From Anaerolineales bacterium (GTDB lineage: Bacteria > Chloroflexota > Anaerolineae > Anaerolineales > Villigracilaceae): 42,670 bases of DNA. The translations under genes and the position numbers were made by a program. The notes under the pieces were generated by a model that was not told the DNA's origin, ran no database searches, and was given only the letters and a program-made list of their open reading frames with translations. The stretch covers positions 1 through 42,670 of the forward strand of contig JAABUE010000006.1 of NCBI GenBank assembly GCA_011389535.1, read 5' to 3'. This document shows, in pieces, positions 22,625-31,107 of the stretch (positions are counted from its first letter, which is position 1; the number at the start of each line of letters is the position of its first letter).

Positions 22625-25231
22625 TTGGAACAAACCTTAGTAACTGTGGATCATTCTTTCGGAACCTGGGTCAAACGTCGCCGTAGGGCGCTCGACTTGA
22701 CGCAACAGGGACTCGCCCGACGGGTGGGATGTTCCGCCTCGCTAATCTTCAAAATCGAATCAGACGAGCGCCGTCCGTCGCGCCAGATTGCCGAACTGCT
22801 TGCACAGCACCTGGAGATTCCATCTGACCAGCACGAATTCTTTCTGAAAGTGGCCAGACAGGAAAAAGCGATTGCCAGCCTGAACCGGATCTCGCCTCTT
22901 CCCCCCGATGAAACTCCCTCTGTTTCCGTGCCACGTCCGGGAAAGATGCCGGTCTCTCCGACCCCTTTGATCGGTCGTGAACACGAAATCTCCATGATCG
23001 GCAGGCAATTGCTGGATCCTGCATGCCGCATGCTCACTCTGACGGGACCGGGCGGTGTTGGCAAGACCAGCCTTGCCATCGAAGCGGGAAGCCAATTTCA
23101 AGCACATTTCGCAGACGGCGTTTTCTTCATCTCCCTGGCTGGTATCGGCACTATCGAGTCCATCATCCCCGTCCTTGCAGATACAGTTGGGCTGGCCTTC
23201 TCTGGTCCTGCTGAGCCCATTGTGCAGCTTTCCAACTTTCTTCAAACTAGAGAAATCCTCCTTGTGGTCGACAACATGGAACACCTGTTGGAGGGTGGCA
23301 GCGCTTTGAGTGAGATCCTCCAAAGGACCCAACATGTCACGATGCTGGTTACTTCGCGCGAGCCTTTACGCTTGCAATGGGAATGGCTCTTCGAAGTGCA
23401 GGGCTTGCCTGTCCCTGAAGAAAAGGGTGCAAATCTTGAAAGCAATAGCGCTACCCAGCTTTTCCTCCAGCGCGCCCGCCAGGCTTCGCAGAATTTTTCA
23501 GTAGATGTAGAGGATACTGCGGCGATCGTCCGGATTTGTAAACTTGTCGGTGGATTGCCGCTTGCTATCGAACTGGCTGCCTCCTGGGTGCGGGTTTTGT
23601 CCTGCCGGGAAATCGCGCTTGAACTGGAGCGAAGCCTGGACCTCCTCGAAACCAGGAAACATGACGTTCCCGAGCGGCATCGCTCGATCAAGACCGTCTT
23701 CGATCACACCTGGGAGATGCTGACCAGCGAGGAACGCAGCCTGTTGATGAAATTGTCCGTGTTTCAGGGCGGGTTCAGCCGTGCAGCCGCCGTTGCAACC
23801 ACAGGAGCATCCCTTCCTCTGCTCTCCTCTCTGGTGGATAAATCCCTGCTACGACATAGTAGAAGCATTGACCGTTATGAACTGCATGAATTGATCCGCC
23901 AGTACACGTTTGCCGAACTGCAGTCCGATCCGGAAGAGGAAGCGCGGGCCCTCGAGAAATACGCTGCTTTCTACACCGATTGGATAGCAGCCCTGGAAGG
24001 TCCGTTCAAAAGCGATCGACAAGCGCAAACCTCACAGCAAATCCGGGCAGAGACGAGCAACTGGTATGCAAGCTGGCATTGGGCGATCGAAAACCGACGG
24101 CTTGACCTGCTCAGAAAGATGATCCCCTGCCTGAGCTGGTATTTGGAAGTTCACGGCTATTACGCGGAAGCGATCTCGGCGTTCAAACCGGCTGTGGAGG
24201 GGTTCCGTTCGTATGGCGCGCCTGCCGGCCTGCAGAGCGCAGCAGAAATGTCCGCTTTTGCTTTTCTGGTGGATTCCCTGGGCTGGTTCGAGTTCCGCAT
24301 GGGGAATGTGGAGCGGGCGACCACCCTGCTAGGGGAAAGCCTGGAAATCGCCCAGGAGGCGAATGATCCCGAAGTTCTGTACTACATTTACGGGAATTGG
24401 GGCTACCTGGCCTTGCTGACAGGCGATATTTCAGAAGCAAGCCGCCTGACGACCGAAAGTCTCGGCTGCGGCAAGGTGCTCGATTCGCCCTGGCACATTG
24501 CTATTCCCATCAGCGTGCTCGGCATTGTGGCTTACCAGCAGGAGAAGTTCACCGAGGCCCAACAGCAGTTGACCGAGAGCTTAAAGCTCTGGCGTTCTGT
24601 TGGCGACCCGCGGGGTCTAGTTTTTTGCATGTTGTATCTGGGCATGACAACCTTAGCGCTCGCAGACATTCCAGCAACGCGCTCTATTGTGCAGGAAAGC
24701 AACGAAATCGCAGAAGCGAACATGGATCGCTGGGCGCATGCTTTCGGCCTGGATATGCTTGGGATGGTTTCCCTGTCTCAGGGTGAAAGTGAAGAGGCGC
24801 TTTGGTGCTTCACACAAAGCCTTGCCTTATCGAAGGAAATCGGCGACCAGATGTTCGCCGCACAGACCATCGTCCACATGGGGCAGGTCCATGCTACGCT
24901 TGGATCCAACGAAGAGGCGCAACGCCTGTTTTTGGAAGCATATACTGCTGCCAATAAAGAAAAATGGGTGCCCATCCTTTTGAATGCTCTGGTCTCCTTC
25001 GCAGAGACCCAGAATAAAATTTCTGCTCAGACGAAACTGGCAGTGGCAATCACTGTCCTTGCGCACCCTGCAGTCACACCGAACTTGCGCGCCCGCTGTG
25101 AAAGGATCCGCGGTGAACTTACAGCTTCCCTCACGTTACAACAGACCAAAATTGCCGAAAACCTGGCGAGAGAAAAAAACCTGGATGCATTGGCGCGGGA
25201 AATCCTAAGTTCAGTAAATCATAAAAGTTGA
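22625..25231 (+). CDS. XRE-HTH / NB-ARC / TPR regulator (STAND ATPase), copy 2
   Basis: An 868-residue paralogue of the protein at 17666-20260, collinear along its whole length. The XRE HTH is at about 14-70, Walker A GPGGVGKT at 141-148, and Walker B LLVVDNMEH. A long C-terminal TPR-like region follows (for example LGESLEIAQEAND, LTESLKLWRSVGD). The HTH segments are almost identical, while the TPR regions have diverged, which suggests different signals but similar DNA targets. There is no ATG near the start. The TTG at 22625 (or the GTG at 22646) is used because homology to copy 1 begins there. It is convergent with its small partner across a strong terminator. Confidence 0.88.
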   Translation: MEQTLVTVDHSFGTWVKRRRRALDLTQQGLARRVGCSASLIFKIESDERRPSRQIAELLAQHLEIPSDQHEFFLKVARQEKAIASLNRISPLPPDETPSVSVPRPGKMPVSPTPLIGREHEISMIGRQLLDPACRMLTLTGPGGVGKTSLAIEAGSQFQAHFADGVFFISLAGIGTIESIIPVLADTVGLAFSGPAEPIVQLSNFLQTREILLVVDNMEHLLEGGSALSEILQRTQHVTMLVTSREPLRLQWEWLFEVQGLPVPEEKGANLESNSATQLFLQRARQASQNFSVDVEDTAAIVRICKLVGGLPLAIELAASWVRVLSCREIALELERSLDLLETRKHDVPERHRSIKTVFDHTWEMLTSEERSLLMKLSVFQGGFSRAAAVATTGASLPLLSSLVDKSLLRHSRSIDRYELHELIRQYTFAELQSDPEEEARALEKYAAFYTDWIAALEGPFKSDRQAQTSQQIRAETSNWYASWHWAIENRRLDLLRKMIPCLSWYLEVHGYYAEAISAFKPAVEGFRSYGAPAGLQSAAEMSAFAFLVDSLGWFEFRMGNVERATTLLGESLEIAQEANDPEVLYYIYGNWGYLALLTGDISEASRLTTESLGCGKVLDSPWHIAIPISVLGIVAYQQEKFTEAQQQLTESLKLWRSVGDPRGLVFCMLYLGMTTLALADIPATRSIVQESNEIAEANMDRWAHAFGLDMLGMVSLSQGESEEALWCFTQSLALSKEIGDQMFAAQTIVHMGQVHATLGSNEEAQRLFLEAYTAANKEKWVPILLNALVSFAETQNKISAQTKLAVAITVLAHPAVTPNLRARCERIRGELTASLTLQQTKIAENLAREKNLDALAREILSSVNHKS

Positions 25232-25237
25232 GAAGAT

Positions 25238-25292
25238 ATCCGATCCTTCGACCCTGGCCCGCTGCGCTCTACCGGGGCGGGCAGGCTCAGGA
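25238..25292. repeat. Interspersed repeat fragment (CTTCGACC...CAGGCTCAGGAC)
   Basis: CCTTCGACC, GCTGCGCTCTACC and GGCAGGCTCAGGAC are pieces of a repeat family also present at 35300-35325 and 42454-42477. It has no coding role. Confidence 0.4.
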
Positions 25293-25295
25293 CAA

Positions 25296-25343
25296 AAAAC
25301 AAGGGTGCGGAACGAGCGCACACCCGTTCCGCACCCTTGTTTT
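25296..25343. terminator. Strong bidirectional terminator
   Basis: Arms of 19 bp (25296-25314 and 25325-25343) pair perfectly, with AAAAC and GTTTT at the base and GGGTGCGGAACG/CGTTCCGCACCC in the stem. It lies between the convergent copy-2 regulator and its small partner. Copy 1 lacks such a terminator. Confidence 0.88.
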
Positions 25344-25387
25344 CGGCCTTCTACCAGCCGATTTCCCAAGTGCGGCTTGAGTTTGCT

Positions 25388-25768
25388 TCATTGACTCTCC
25401 AGATAAAGGTAAAGCTCTATCGCATGGTCGGGGATGTCTTTTTCTGGGATCGAATTTTCAATTTTTTCGATCCGGAAGAAGCCCCAAGTCTGCCCGTCCG
25501 ACTGGCGCTTCGAAGGGACAAAGATGTGAAGATGGATGTGTTCGAAGGCCTGTTCAGTTTCGGCTTTTGAAACCCGCGAAGCCGCTTCCAGGGCAGAATT
25601 CATAACCTTATTCTGAAAATCCGCGTTCAAGTTAAGGGGGCTGAGTAACTCCGTCAGCCACGTATTGATCCCAGGATCGGCATCGAAATGAACCGGTAAT
25701 TCGAGATCCCCTAGAATGTGCCAGTTTGCGCCAGAAATATCGTTATGGTCAGTTTGAGGATGGTTCAT
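25388..25768 (-). CDS. Small uncharacterised partner protein, copy 2
   Basis: About 126 residues, paralogous to 20269-20655: GANWHILGDLELPVHFD, LLSPLNLNADFQNKVMNSALEAASRV, IHLHIFVPSK, TWGFFRIEK and the ending HAIELYLYLE. The ATG at 25768 follows GGAGG and matches the copy-1 start residue for residue, so the extension to 25804 is rejected. The mix of a beta core and a central helix suggests a small alpha/beta fold of unknown class. Confidence 0.74.
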   Translation of the reverse strand: MNHPQTDHNDISGANWHILGDLELPVHFDADPGINTWLTELLSPLNLNADFQNKVMNSALEAASRVSKAETEQAFEHIHLHIFVPSKRQSDGQTWGFFRIEKIENSIPEKDIPDHAIELYLYLESQ

Positions 25769-25974
25769 ACTCCTCCAACTATAAAGATGAGATAAATGCA
25801 ACATAGTGAAGCGATGCCTTTCGTTCCGGCTCTCGAGATGATTTGATATCGAGAGCCGGAATGTTTTGGTGAAGAGAAAGGTTGTTCGTTTGCGAGATTA
25901 CCAGTCATTGTAGACATTGGATTTCCTTTGACTAAATTGTGCTTATAAAAACGACTTTGCAGGTCCTTCCCTCT

Positions 25975-27099
25975 TTATTGAGAGACAGGTAGATCAAAGG
26001 TTGTGCTGGTCCCGTTAACGGTGATGGTGTACGTACCTTCGGGCAGTTCTACAATGTTGAGAGGGATCGCAAAGCGGAAGGGGAGTCCGAGGTGATCGGG
26101 TGGGCACGCTTCGACCGTGCTGGCCAGAACCGTAATGTCGATCTGGAAGCCATCCACCTTGCTTTGGACTTCTGCGATCTGGGCGCACAGGTCGGGCCAT
26201 GTTCCGCTGGCGACGATCTCGACCGGGATGGGCGAGCCTTCTCCAACCTGCACTCCCACGTGCTCGACGGAAATGAGATTGCGCTCTTCGAGAGACCCCT
26301 CCTCATCGGCCGGCGCCGGGCGCGTGCGCGGATCGAAACTGGCGGTTACACCATTGGCATTCACAACATACGGGCCTTCGGGAAGGTTGACAACGTTTAA
26401 GGGAACCTCGAGTCGGAACGGGATGCTGTCTTCATTGCAATCGGTCTGGGCTGGGACATACGCAACCAGCCGGATGAAGAAGGTGGTCTCGTCACGATGC
26501 AAGCGGATCTCGCCTAGCTGCGCGCAGGCATTTGGCAGATTTCCAGAAACAACCGCATGGACCGGGAGGGGGGAACCGACGCCATACTCGATATTGACGC
26601 TGTCCACCCGGATGTCGTCCTTGACGATGGGCATGTCAGCCGTGCGCAGGGAGGAGGTCGAATTGCCGGCGTCCAGGCTGAAGTCCGCGCGCATGCCGTT
26701 CACCGTTACCGAGTAAGAACCGGCCGGCAGGCCGATGACGTTCAGGGGGATGCCCATCTTGAACGGCAAAGTATCTTTGATGCAGCCTTCTTCGTTTGCA
26801 GGGGTTGCAAAAAGGGTGAGAATGAAGTTCGAACCGTCCTGCTCGATTTCGGTATGTTCGACCTGAGAGCAGGGATCGGGAAGGTCCCCGCTTACGATTA
26901 CGTGGACAGGTATGGGAGAGCCGACACCGACTTCCACTTCAACCTGAACCACGTCTATATCCTGGTAGCCTGTAGCAGGGATCAACTCCTCGACTGGCGT
27001 CGGCTGTTCCCCGGTTGAGCTGACAATCATGAAGGGGGAACAAGCGCTGAGGATCATTACGAGTGTAAGCATAAGTACCGATAAGGGTTTGGTTTTCAT
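25975..27099 (-). CDS. Lipoprotein with three copies of an unnamed ~95-residue repeat
   Basis: A 374-residue secreted lipoprotein with lipobox LSAC (Cys20). Three tandem repeats lie at about 48-142, 163-255 and 276-370. Each runs V-x-V-x2-G-x-G-S-P-[IL]-P-V, then a short strand, LP-[DN]-x-C, a strand of hydrophobic alternation, a second Cys, [LI]-PF, and PLNV-[VI]-x-LP-x-G-x-Y-x-V-x-[VA]-NG. The two Cys per repeat may form a disulfide. The repeat is shared with the next lipoprotein. Its fold is probably an Ig-like beta sandwich and its role is unknown. Confidence 0.78.
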   Translation of the reverse strand: MKTKPLSVLMLTLVMILSACSPFMIVSSTGEQPTPVEELIPATGYQDIDVVQVEVEVGVGSPIPVHVIVSGDLPDPCSQVEHTEIEQDGSNFILTLFATPANEEGCIKDTLPFKMGIPLNVIGLPAGSYSVTVNGMRADFSLDAGNSTSSLRTADMPIVKDDIRVDSVNIEYGVGSPLPVHAVVSGNLPNACAQLGEIRLHRDETTFFIRLVAYVPAQTDCNEDSIPFRLEVPLNVVNLPEGPYVVNANGVTASFDPRTRPAPADEEGSLEERNLISVEHVGVQVGEGSPIPVEIVASGTWPDLCAQIAEVQSKVDGFQIDITVLASTVEACPPDHLGLPFRFAIPLNIVELPEGTYTITVNGTSTTFDLPVSQ

Positions 27100-27153
27100 C
27101 TTATTTCCTTAGGAAAGTTTGGTTTGGATACGGATCACAGATTTCGAAATGCA

Positions 27154-27237
27154 GACCCTGAAGGTTTTCTTCACAACCATTTCATTTTCAGGCGGTTTCC
27201 CATCTCTCACCTGGTCTGCCGGAAAACCTTCAGGGTC
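27154..27237. repeat. Long inverted repeat between lipoprotein genes
   Basis: GACCCTGAAGGTTTTC (27154-27169) and GAAAACCTTCAGGGTC (27222-27237) are perfect 16-bp inverted copies. GCAGACC (27151-27157) and GGTCTGC (27213-27219) add a second pairing. It is probably an interspersed palindromic element and could also act as a transcription stop between the two lipoprotein genes. Confidence 0.5.
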
Positions 27238-27278
27238 GTTTCATTACTTTTTCATATCGCGTTGTGCGATCCTCTGAC

Positions 27279-29495
27279 TTATTGTGTTACAGAAGCTGCA
27301 CCGGGCAGTTCAAACGATTCTTCCACGCCGTTGACATTGACGATGTACTTGGCAGGGATCAGGCTGCTCACGTCCAGCGAGATCACGTGCTCAAACGGTG
27401 TCAACGTGAGGGCGCACAATGCCGCCGGATCGGTTTTGGTCGTCACCTTCACCGTGAAGGTGTTGCCGTTGCGGACCTGGCTGGCGCCGGAAATCGTCGT
27501 GCAGCCGGCGTCGGGCAGTTGCCCGCGTGCGATGGCATTTACCTGGACCGGAGATGATTCGATAATTTGGATTTCAACGCTCTGCACATCCGCATTTCCG
27601 GTGAGATCGGTCGGTCTCGTGAGATTTTGGTCTGCAGACACCCAGCAACTGCCAACCGTGTCATTGGGGCAGATGACCCGCCACCATTTTCCATTCTCGC
27701 TGATGCCGGTCACCTTGGCAATCTGGCCGCTTGCAACGGAACCAATGACGTTGTGTTTGTTGCCTGGTCCGTTATGGATAGAGACATTCTGTAAGGCCAA
27801 TACGTACTTGACGTTCGTGGGCTGGGCCGAATCGGAAGCCGGAGCATCGGTAGGCTTCGTGTTCTTGGGCTTTGCTGATACCCAGCAGCTGCCCGCCTTG
27901 CCGTCGGGGCAAACGATGCGCCACCAATCGCCGTCTTTGCTTATACCGGTGACTTTGGGCGTCTGCCCATAGGCGACTGATCCGATGGCGGCATATTGAG
28001 ACCCTGGTCCGTTCCGGATAACGATCGTGTCCAGCGCCATCACATACTTGACGTTCGTGGCCAGGTAATCGGTCAGATCCGGCTTTGTGTTCGCAAAAGT
28101 GGCGTTGTCGAACCAGTTGTAACTGTAATACCCGTTATTGCTCTCCAGCCGGATGGCGATCTGCTTCTCGCCATATAGCTTCCAGGGGATATCGAAGGTT
28201 GCGGTGAAGCTGCCGCCTTTTCTTGAGTTGAAAGCATCAACCAGGATCCCATCGACGCCCTTGGTGCCCATCTTGCCCATGCGCACGTAGAACTTTGTGT
28301 TGGCAGGGAAGTTCTGGGTCTTGATCGTGACGGTGCCGTCTCGTACAACTTCCACGATCGAGATAGTGGGAATCGCTTCTGTATCGGGAGGGGACTGGTT
28401 ATTGTTCGGCAGCGTCGTGGGCCGGGTGAGACTGCGATCCGCCGAGACCCAGCAATTGCCAGTCGTGTTATTCGGGCAGACCACTCGCCACCAGTTACCG
28501 TTGACGTTTGTTCCCGTTACCATTGCGATCTGCCCACTGTACAACTTGCCGAGCACTTCAAAGCTGCTCGCGGGACCGCTGTAGATGGACACATCCTGCT
28601 GCGCCATAATGTACTGGATATTGGCCGCATACGCGTTCGTGTCAATGGGCTGGCTCGGGCCGGTCACCGGAATCTGTTCCGCAAACCCACCCTTGGCAAC
28701 CAGGACGCCGTGCCAGTACAGCCTTCCGTCGGGCTGGGTTGCCACGAAGAGGATAGCTTCATCCTTGCCGTCCAACCCCCAACCAGAGACATACAGGGCG
28801 CTGGCCTGGATCTGTTGCCCATCCGGACCCAGGATCGAAATTGGATCCGTGCCGCCGAGCAGTTCAATCAGATTCTTAGCCGGGTCGGCTGTGATCGCAG
28901 CAGTGTTGTTGAGATAGTTCACGCGAAGTTGCTCGATGGCAGGTTCCACCTCATAGGCTGACCCTTCGGAGCGCCAGAACGCGATCATCAGGGATTCGTC
29001 CATCATCAACCGCAGTAGCTCGTAATTGTGCGAGTTTAACGCTTCGACAAGCTGCTGCTTGAAGATCGAGGGATCCCGGGCCAACAGGTCGAACGAGCTT
29101 TCAATGCCGTTTGCATTCACGATGTATCGGGCGGGCGGCAGATTGCTTACATCCAACGTTACCACTTGCTCGAAGGGGGTGAGCGCAGCGGCGCACAGGG
29201 CCAGCGGATCGGTGGTGGTCGTCAGGGTCAGGCGAAATGTATTTCCGTCGCGCGTCTGGTCAATCGAAGAGATGGTCGTGCAGCCGCTGTCGGGCAGTTG
29301 GCCGCGCACGATCGCATTGACCTGGATCGGGGAGTTTTCCCGAACCTGAACTTCAATGCTTTGCACGATGGCCAGGCCAGAAACCGGGGCGGGTTCTGGC
29401 TGAACTGGCGCAAGGGGTTCCGGCGTTGCCACAGGGGCGCAGGCAGCCATCAACAGGATAAAGAAAATCATGGAATATAGGATTTTGGTTTTCAT
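27279..29495 (-). CDS. Modular lipoprotein: Cys-pair repeats and three SH3b domains
   Basis: A 738-residue lipoprotein (lipobox MAAC, Cys19). It has the unnamed repeat at 43-137 and again at 636-730, an alpha/beta segment (about 140-280, DPSIFKQQLVEALNSHNYELLRLMMD), and bacterial SH3 domains at about 292-353, 481-542 and 561-622. Each SH3b reads WWR[VI][VI]CP...G[NS]CWVSA. A beta domain lies at about 375-465. SH3b domains usually bind cell-wall or surface ligands. The shared signal sequence start (MKTK) and shared repeat link it to the downstream lipoprotein as one secreted system (inference). Confidence 0.8.
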   Translation of the reverse strand: MKTKILYSMIFFILLMAACAPVATPEPLAPVQPEPAPVSGLAIVQSIEVQVRENSPIQVNAIVRGQLPDSGCTTISSIDQTRDGNTFRLTLTTTTDPLALCAAALTPFEQVVTLDVSNLPPARYIVNANGIESSFDLLARDPSIFKQQLVEALNSHNYELLRLMMDESLMIAFWRSEGSAYEVEPAIEQLRVNYLNNTAAITADPAKNLIELLGGTDPISILGPDGQQIQASALYVSGWGLDGKDEAILFVATQPDGRLYWHGVLVAKGGFAEQIPVTGPSQPIDTNAYAANIQYIMAQQDVSIYSGPASSFEVLGKLYSGQIAMVTGTNVNGNWWRVVCPNNTTGNCWVSADRSLTRPTTLPNNNQSPPDTEAIPTISIVEVVRDGTVTIKTQNFPANTKFYVRMGKMGTKGVDGILVDAFNSRKGGSFTATFDIPWKLYGEKQIAIRLESNNGYYSYNWFDNATFANTKPDLTDYLATNVKYVMALDTIVIRNGPGSQYAAIGSVAYGQTPKVTGISKDGDWWRIVCPDGKAGSCWVSAKPKNTKPTDAPASDSAQPTNVKYVLALQNVSIHNGPGNKHNVIGSVASGQIAKVTGISENGKWWRVICPNDTVGSCWVSADQNLTRPTDLTGNADVQSVEIQIIESSPVQVNAIARGQLPDAGCTTISGASQVRNGNTFTVKVTTKTDPAALCALTLTPFEHVISLDVSSLIPAKYIVNVNGVEESFELPGAASVTQ

Positions 29496-29580
29496 CTTTA
29501 AAGTCTCCTTTGTTCTCTTTTGAACACACTAATAACGTTGTTATACGTAAAAATGTTCCCCTGTTGGTATGGAAAACCCC

Positions 29581-29611
29581 CACAAGAAAGTGGACAAAAA
29601 ATGACACAATA
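29581..29611 (+). promoter_or_regulatory. Third, divergent copy of the XRE-NB-ARC promoter box
   Basis: CACAAGAAAG followed by TGGACAAAAAATGACACAAT matches the boxes at 17602 and 22572 at most positions. It lies between the divergent modular lipoprotein and aldolase genes, so one of these may be a target of the STAND regulators. Confidence 0.35.
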
Positions 29612-29738
29612 CCAAAGGCTGCCTTTGGGTTAGTTTTTGAGAAAGGCTTTCGGATAAAATAGGAAAACATCATCCGGGCAGCCAGACTGGCCGGGATGAT
29701 GTGTGCGCAAAGATTTTTTGCCTCCATAAGGAAAAAAC

Positions 29739-30560
29739 ATGGTACACCCTCCTCATCTCGAACTTGATGATCTGCTCAAAATGATAGGCCAGGCCGGATA
29801 TCGTATGACCGAAATCGAAGCCAGTGAAGGCGCGGCCGGTAATATTTCCATCTGCCTGCGCTGGCCGGTTGAAGTCCGCGCCAGCTTTCCACTGGTAGAT
29901 GAAATCGAATTGCCGCAGCCCGTCCAGGAGCTGGCGGGCGCTACCATCATTGTCAGCGGTTCCGGTCGCCGCCTGCGCGAAATCATAAGTGAGCCTGCTG
30001 CCCATCTTGCCTGCATCCAGGTGGACGAAGGCGGCAGAACCGGCAAACTTTACACTTCCTACCAGCGCCGCTTCGATCGTGTCACCAGCGAGTTCAACTC
30101 GCACCTGGCCGTGCATTATGACCAGATTTGTTCCACGGGTACGAATTTTCACGCCCTCATCCACGCCCAACCGGTGTATTTAACCTTTCTCAGCCATATC
30201 CCTCGTTACCAGGATGTGCAATACCTGAACACCCATCTCCTGCGCTGGCAACCGGAAACCATCCTCAACTTGCCCGAGGGGATCGGATTTATCCCCTTTT
30301 GCGTGCCCGGCTCGACTGAACTGATGTCAGACAACGTGGAGTCCCTGCGTAAGCACCGCATCGTGGTCTGGGCGAAACATGGTGTGATGGCGCGCTCGGA
30401 TGTCTCGGTGAAGCGCGCCGCGGACCGAGTGGAATATGCCGAAGCTGCTGCGAAATATGAATACCTCAACCTTTCCGCTGGCGAGATTGCTGAAGGCCTA
30501 AGCTCAGAAGAAATACGTGAAATCTGCAAGGCGTTCAACGTCAGACAAGATATTTTCTAG
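29739..30560 (+). CDS. Class II aldolase, rhamnulose-1-phosphate aldolase (RhaD)-like
   Basis: A 273-residue zinc-dependent class II aldolase/adducin protein, the usual length of RhaD. Recognisable blocks are GNISICLRW, ATIIVSGSGRRLREI, SEFNSHLAVHYDQI, FHALIHAQP (metal-ligand His pair), EGIGFIPFCVPGST and VVWAKHGVMARS (third His). RhaD splits L-rhamnulose-1-phosphate into DHAP and L-lactaldehyde. No other rhamnose gene is in the window, so the substrate is uncertain. The ATG follows AAGGA. It lies just upstream of the branched-chain amino-acid operon with no functional link. Confidence 0.78.
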   Translation: MVHPPHLELDDLLKMIGQAGYRMTEIEASEGAAGNISICLRWPVEVRASFPLVDEIELPQPVQELAGATIIVSGSGRRLREIISEPAAHLACIQVDEGGRTGKLYTSYQRRFDRVTSEFNSHLAVHYDQICSTGTNFHALIHAQPVYLTFLSHIPRYQDVQYLNTHLLRWQPETILNLPEGIGFIPFCVPGSTELMSDNVESLRKHRIVVWAKHGVMARSDVSVKRAADRVEYAEAAAKYEYLNLSAGEIAEGLSSEEIREICKAFNVRQDIF

Positions 30561-30643
30561 CAATAATGCGGGCAGGTTCGTGCTGCCTGACGGATAGTAG
30601 CGTTAAGATTGTATAAACAAAACGAAAATGCAACAATTGGCAC

Positions 30644-30671
30644 TTGACTTATTTCTAAAAGCGCCTATAAT
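30644..30671 (+). promoter_or_regulatory. Promoter of the ilv-leu operon
   Basis: TTGACT and TATAAT are separated by 16 bp. This is the best sigma-70 match in the window. It lies 25 bp upstream of the first leader peptide. Confidence 0.85.
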
Positions 30672-30695
30672 CGGGCGAAATACCTAAAATAAGCC

Positions 30696-30797
30696 ATGCA
30701 AACCATTTTCTCCAGCCTCGTCCTTATCGTTATTATTTCGGTCCTTATTCTTAAGGACCAGAATGTGGTTGGGATGGCAGCGGTGAGAGCTAAGTAA
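30696..30797 (+). CDS. Branched-chain leader peptide 1 (attenuator)
   Basis: A 33-codon leader, MQTIFSSLVLIVIISVLIL then KDQNVVGMAAVRAK. Residues 8-19 contain eleven Ile, Leu or Val residues out of twelve, the mark of a ribosome-stalling attenuator for branched-chain amino acids. A pause hairpin GTCCTTA/TAAGGAC (30741-30758) sits at the end of the control codons. GTGGTTGGG (30765-30773) can pair perfectly with CCCAACCAC (30826-30834) and so break the terminator. The ribosome site is weak. Confidence 0.85.
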   Translation: MQTIFSSLVLIVIISVLILKDQNVVGMAAVRAK

Positions 30798-30821
30798 GCA
30801 CACCGGCATAAAGAAACACAA

Positions 30822-30847
30822 GCCGCCCAACCACGGGCGGCTTTTTT
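30822..30847 (+). terminator. Attenuator terminator 1
   Basis: GCCGCCC and GGGCGGC form a 7-bp stem with loop AACCAC, followed by six T. Its 5' arm and loop are the target of the GTGGTTGGG antiterminator. Confidence 0.88.
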
Positions 30848-30867
30848 GTTTTCGAAAGGAAGCCAAA

Positions 30868-30978
30868 ATGAACTTCATCCAAACCTTTGACATTGTCGTT
30901 GTCCTGATTATTGTCCTCCTTCTTACGAAGGAGAGATCCCTTGTGGTTGGACCGGTCAGGATCGTGACTGAAAGATAA
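30868..30978 (+). CDS. Branched-chain leader peptide 2 (second tandem attenuator)
   Basis: A 36-codon leader with a good AAAGGA site: MNFIQTFDIVVVLIIVLLL then TKERSLVVGPVRIVTER. Residues 9-19 are all Ile, Val or Leu. A pause hairpin CTCCTTC/GAAGGAG (30916-30933) and an antiterminator arm GTGGTTGG (30943-30950) occupy the same positions as in leader 1. That arm can pair with CCGACTGC (31006-31013) through eight pairs including three wobbles. It is clearly related to leader 1 by duplication. Confidence 0.85.
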   Translation: MNFIQTFDIVVVLIIVLLLTKERSLVVGPVRIVTER

Positions 30979-31000
30979 GCACACCTGGAAAAGAGAAAGA

Positions 31001-31030
31001 GCCGCCCGACTGCAATCGGGCGGTTTTTTT
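31001..31030 (+). terminator. Attenuator terminator 2
   Basis: CCGCCCGA and TCGGGCGG form an 8-bp stem with loop CTGCAA, followed by seven T, just before ilvD. Confidence 0.88.
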
Positions 31031-31036
31031 ATATCG

Positions 31037-31092
31037 GACTCCAAAGTCTCCAGACTTTGGAACGCGGTCCAAAATCAGGAGATTTTGGAGTC
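31037..31092. repeat. Double-hairpin palindromic element before ilvD
   Basis: Two hairpins, CCAAAGTC/GACTTTGG (31041-31060) and TCCAAAATC/GATTTTGGA (31068-31089), are enclosed by GACTCCAAA/TTTGGAGTC outer arms. It lies between the second terminator and the ilvD ribosome site. It is probably an interspersed repeat. Confidence 0.55.
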
Positions 31093-31107
31093 ATGCTAAG
31101 GAGAGTC

